Origin: an uncultured Brevundimonas sp.
Lineage (GTDB): Bacteria; Pseudomonadota; Alphaproteobacteria; Caulobacterales; Caulobacteraceae
Length of the DNA stretch: 7,763 nt
Direction: 5' to 3'
Assembly: GCA_946481405.1 (NCBI GenBank)
Contig: CAMLNY010000041.1
Coordinates: forward strand, 1 to 7,763
This document shows, piece by piece, positions 5,586 to 7,763 of this stretch. Both the position numbers and the translations under genes were made by a program. The notes below the pieces were generated by a model. The model did no database searches, had not been told where the DNA came from, and worked only from the letters and a program-made list of their open reading frames with translations. Numbering within the stretch: the stretch's first letter is position 1; each line of letters begins with the position of its first letter.

Positions 5586-6260
5586 TCAGACGAAACGACG
5601 CCGTTGCACCATCAACGCCGCCCCGCCCGCCAGCGTCAGGCCGAGCAGGATCATCGCCCATTCGGACAGGGTCGGGACGGGATCAGGTGTCGTGACGCTG
5701 AGCACGACGTCATCGATGCCGATCACGTTGGCGCTGCCCGAGTTGGCCGGGTTGCTGGCGCGCGCCCGGATGCGAACGGTCTGGCCGGCATAGGCTGTCA
5801 GGTCCACCGGGGCGGCCAGAGGCGCGAACGCGCGTGTCGTATTGCGATTGACGGACGGCTGGATGTTCACCAGCACCACGCCGGCGGGCGTCGTCACGTC
5901 GATCCGGCGCGTTTCCGTGCCGTCCTGGGCGTTGCTGCCGGTCAGCGCGTACCTCATGGTTAGACTGGCAGCCGTCGCGGACGCGGGGATCGCGATGTCC
6001 TGGTAGAGATCGCAGTCGACTGCGGCCTGACCCTGATCGTTGAGATAGCCCCAGGTCGAACCACTGTCGATGGCGAGATCGGCGGCCCCCAGACCGCCAG
6101 TCACGGCGCCGCCGGACGCCGGACAGCTGAAGGTCCACCCGTTGGTATTTCCGGTCTGGAAGTCGCCGTTGACGACGCCGTTGGCCGTCGCGGCCAAGGC
6201 CGCCGTAGCCGTGGCGGCAAGCAGGCCGAGCGCGAGTGCGCCGCCGTTGAAACGCCTCAT
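5586..6260 (-). CDS. Secreted protein with IPTL-CTERM-type sorting signal
   Basis: This 224-residue exported protein has a Sec signal peptide (MRRF, an Ala/Leu core, probable cleavage after ALA at 21-23). A beta-rich domain follows (about 25-190), opening with VVNGDFQTGNTNGW and closing with VIGIDDVVLSV, the pattern of carbohydrate-binding-module-like jelly rolls in surface proteins. C46 and C83 could form a disulfide. The C-terminus is a sorting signal: PTLSEW at 196-201, a hydrophobic helix (MILLGLTLAGGAALMV) and a basic QRRR tail. This matches IPTLxxWG-CTERM signals handled by exosortase H, but with Val for Ile and Ala after the Trp. Such proteins are processed at the inner membrane and anchored or released. 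No exosortase gene is visible. The ATG at 6258-6260 follows a G-rich stretch. The stop lies 7 bases from the 18-bp repeat. Confidence 0.88.
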   Translation of the reverse strand: MRRFNGGALALGLLAATATAALAATANGVVNGDFQTGNTNGWTFSCPASGGAVTGGLGAADLAIDSGSTWGYLNDQGQAAVDCDLYQDIAIPASATAASLTMRYALTGSNAQDGTETRRIDVTTPAGVVLVNIQPSVNRNTTRAFAPLAAPVDLTAYAGQTVRIRARASNPANSGSANVIGIDDVVLSVTTPDPVPTLSEWAMILLGLTLAGGAALMVQRRRFV

Positions 6261-6302
6261 GAGAACCCCCGAAGATCCGAGTCTGCGACCCTTTGACTTT
6301 CC

Positions 6303-6368
6303 TCAAATCTAGCGTCGCGAGCACGGCTGGATCATCGAACTTCTTGTATTCCCATCCCAAAGATTTGA
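6303..6368. promoter_or_regulatory. AT-richer leader of the IPTL-CTERM gene with an 8-bp inverted repeat
   Basis: The 123 bases between the AraC-type stop and the IPTL-CTERM start are clearly richer in A/T than their surroundings. TCAAATCT (6303-6310) and AGATTTGA (6361-6368) form an exact inverted repeat 50 bases apart. This is the likely promoter region of the IPTL-CTERM gene, but I could not pick out convincing -35/-10 hexamers, and the inverted repeat could be chance. Confidence 0.25.
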
Positions 6369-6383
6369 ACGGCCGTCCGCTCC

Positions 6384-7412
6384 CTACCCCTCCGGAGCGA
6401 GCATCTCCCGGTCGGCGCGAAGCAGCCGGCGGTAGTGGCTGGGGGTCATGCCGTAGCGGGCGCGGAAGGCGCGGCTGAGGTGGGCGGCGTCGGCGAACCC
6501 GAAGCGGTGGGCCATCAGCCCCACGGCCTCGTCGCGTTCGGGATCGGCCAGGGCGGCGCGGCTGCGCTCCAGCCGCCGGGTCAGGATATGGGCGCGGACC
6601 CCGCCTCCGGTCTGGAAGGCCGCGAACAGCCGCCCGCGCGAAACGCCCAGAACCTGAGCAATCTCCTCAACCCCCAGGTCGCGCGAGGCCAGCCTCAGGT
6701 CGATCATTTCCTCGGCCCGGCGCCTGAGCCGAAGCGCCCGCGAGACCGGATCGGCGCGGGGAGGCCGGACCGCCGACAGGGCGACCGCCAGTGTCTCCAG
6801 GAACATGCGCCCCAGACGGTCAGCCTGTTCCGCGTCGATGTCTTCCAGCATCTCGGCGACCTGTTCGGCCAGGGCGAAGGCAAGGGCCGCCCCCCTCTGC
6901 GGAACCACCAGCCCGTGCAGATCGCCGATGGGGCCGAACCATTCCACCGCCAGCTCACGCGCCAGCACCAGATTATACGTCAGGCTGCCGGTGGAGACAT
7001 GCAGCGACGGTCGGGCCAGGTCGTGGAAATGGAAGGTTCCGGGCGTCTCGTGGAATCGACGCCCGTCGAAATCTCCCCTGGCCTCGCCCGTCTTCATCAT
7101 GCTGATGATGATGGGATCGAAGTCGGAGCCGCGGATGTCGACAAGCCGCCGCTCCCAGCGCATGGCAGTGATCTCGACGCGGGCGAACATGACAGGCCCC
7201 AGCTGACCCGACACCCAGCGGGTGTCGAAGGGCTCAGTCGGATCGGTGCGATAGATGGGTTGGGTGCGCGGCCAATCGCGCAGTAACCACGCGCGATAGC
7301 GTTCGTCCGCCGGCAGGTCGTCAGTAGTAAAGCGCAAGAGGGGGATGACGTCGCGCTCGACCGGGACGGGCGTCTTCGGATAGCGGGAACCTGCGGTCAT
7401 TCCGACACTCAT
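6384..7412 (-). CDS. AraC-family transcriptional regulator
   Basis: This 342-residue protein has a C-terminal AraC/XylS DNA-binding domain of two helix-turn-helices. The first is about 245-266 (DLGVEEIAQVLGVSRGRLFAAF). The second is about 295-328 and contains the family signature GFADAAHLSRAFRARYGMTP followed by SHYR. The N-terminal half (about 30-200) looks like the cupin-like sensor domain of the AraC_binding_2/FeaR-like group. It shows the segments IIISMMKTGEARGDFDGRRF and ETPGTFHFHDLARP, which correspond to the usual sensor strand and the PGDxxLxDxxRP turn. The ligand is unknown. The ATG at 7410-7412 is used; an in-frame ATG at 7398-7400 is equally possible because neither has a good Shine-Dalgarno. 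It lies between lptB and the IPTL-CTERM gene on the same strand, so that gene is a plausible target. Confidence 0.92.
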   Translation of the reverse strand: MSVGMTAGSRYPKTPVPVERDVIPLLRFTTDDLPADERYRAWLLRDWPRTQPIYRTDPTEPFDTRWVSGQLGPVMFARVEITAMRWERRLVDIRGSDFDPIIISMMKTGEARGDFDGRRFHETPGTFHFHDLARPSLHVSTGSLTYNLVLARELAVEWFGPIGDLHGLVVPQRGAALAFALAEQVAEMLEDIDAEQADRLGRMFLETLAVALSAVRPPRADPVSRALRLRRRAEEMIDLRLASRDLGVEEIAQVLGVSRGRLFAAFQTGGGVRAHILTRRLERSRAALADPERDEAVGLMAHRFGFADAAHLSRAFRARYGMTPSHYRRLLRADREMLAPEG

Positions 7413-7490
7413 CGCTACGCGCTCGGAAGAGCAGCGATACGTCTGATTCGTCTCGGGAAAAAGATCGTTACCGTACGCAGTCCACGCACC

Positions 7491-7508
7491 CGTCAGCCGT
7501 AAAGGTCG
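7491..7508. repeat. 18-bp direct repeat, copy at the lptB 3' end
   Basis: CGTCAGCCGTAAAGGTCG spans the last four codons, the stop and the first two bases after lptB on the minus strand. It is identical and in the same orientation as 5561-5578. This copy belongs to the intact gene, so it is taken as the source sequence. Confidence 0.85.
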
Positions 7509-7763
7509 CCCAGATAGACGCGGCGCACTTCCGGGTCGTGGATGACCTCGTCGGCAGTGCCTTCGAACAGGACAGACCCGTTCGAGATGATCGAGGCGCG
7601 GTCGATGATGTCCAGCGTCTCGCGGACATTGTGGTCGGTGATCAGGACCCCGATGCCTTCCCCGGCCAGATAGCGGATGACCTGACGGATGTCGGCGATG
7701 GCCAGGGGGTCGATGCCGGCGAAGGGTTCGTCCAGCAGCATGAAGGAGGGCTCGGACGCCAGG
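7493..7763 (-). CDS. lptB: LPS export ABC transporter ATP-binding protein LptB, C-terminal part (truncated by window edge)
   Basis: LptB is the cytoplasmic ATPase that, with LptF and LptG, drives lipopolysaccharide from the inner membrane across the LptC-LptA-LptD bridge. The last 90 residues are visible, with the frame running off the right edge. They begin [16 protein letters not shown], containing the Walker B motif (MLLDEP, catalytic Glu) and the D-loop. The H-switch follows ([19 protein letters not shown]), then the LptB-typical end [11 protein letters not shown], close to the family consensus VRRVYLG. The ATG at 7739-7741 is internal, not a start. lptB usually directly precedes rpoN in alphaproteobacteria; here the AraC-type gene follows 80 bases later. 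Its last codons and stop are duplicated at 5561-5578. Confidence 0.95.
   Translation of the reverse strand, partial: LASEPSFMLLDEPFAGIDPLAIADIRQVIRYLAGEGIGVLITDHNVRETLDIIDRASIISNGSVLFEGTADEVIHDPEVRRVYLGDLYG

Noticed and set aside
7458..7462. A minus-strand T5 run after lptB as an intrinsic terminator
   Set aside because: No stable stem precedes it; only a 3-bp CGT/ACG pairing can be drawn nearby.
1..7763. CRISPR arrays, tRNA/rRNA genes, transposases, integrases, toxin-antitoxin or phage-defence genes
   Set aside because: No repeat-spacer pattern, cloverleaf or relevant protein motif was seen in either strand; the regulators and envelope proteins do not match a known defence system.

Overview
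The window looks like chromosomal DNA from a GC-rich alphaproteobacterium, most likely Caulobacterales and probably close to Brevundimonas or Caulobacter. This rests on the gene set (lptB, rpoN, hpf, ptsN, a DUF1150-type protein), the protein sequences and an exact match to the CtrA half-site. The genus was judged by eye, without any database search.

Left end (1-815): the 3' end of a DUF1150-like gene on the + strand converges on ptsN (minus strand). The 136-base gap between them holds two GC-rich hairpins, one after each stop codon. Centre-left (259-3055): rpoN, hpf and ptsN lie in that order on the minus strand. This is the classic module of sigma-54, long-form ribosome hibernation factor and nitrogen-PTS EIIA. 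A 50-base, 19-bp stem-loop fills most of the hpf-ptsN gap. Right end (7493-7763): the C-terminal part of lptB, the ATPase of the LPS exporter, on the minus strand.

In most alphaproteobacteria lptB sits directly upstream of rpoN. Here about 4.4 kb separates them. Read away from lptB, this segment holds an AraC-family regulator, a secreted IPTL-CTERM-type sorting-signal protein, a LuxR-type HTH regulator and a small lipoprotein, all on the minus strand. A DUF805 membrane protein follows on the + strand, divergent from rpoN. Because the DUF805 gene opposes it, rpoN almost certainly needs its own promoter, and the divergent region carries a perfect TTAACCAT CtrA half-site.

The most informative anomaly is an exact 18-bp direct repeat. 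One copy is the last codons and stop of lptB (7491-7508). The other lies between the IPTL-CTERM gene and the LuxR gene (5561-5578) and still encodes in-frame DLYG-stop. The two copies bracket the AraC and IPTL-CTERM genes exactly, which suggests that this 1.9-kb pair was inserted behind lptB and that the LuxR gene once followed lptB directly. No integrase, transposase, CRISPR array, tRNA, rRNA or recognisable defence system is visible. The accessory segment may be a small envelope or surface-protein module with two regulators, but no joint function can be shown from sequence alone.
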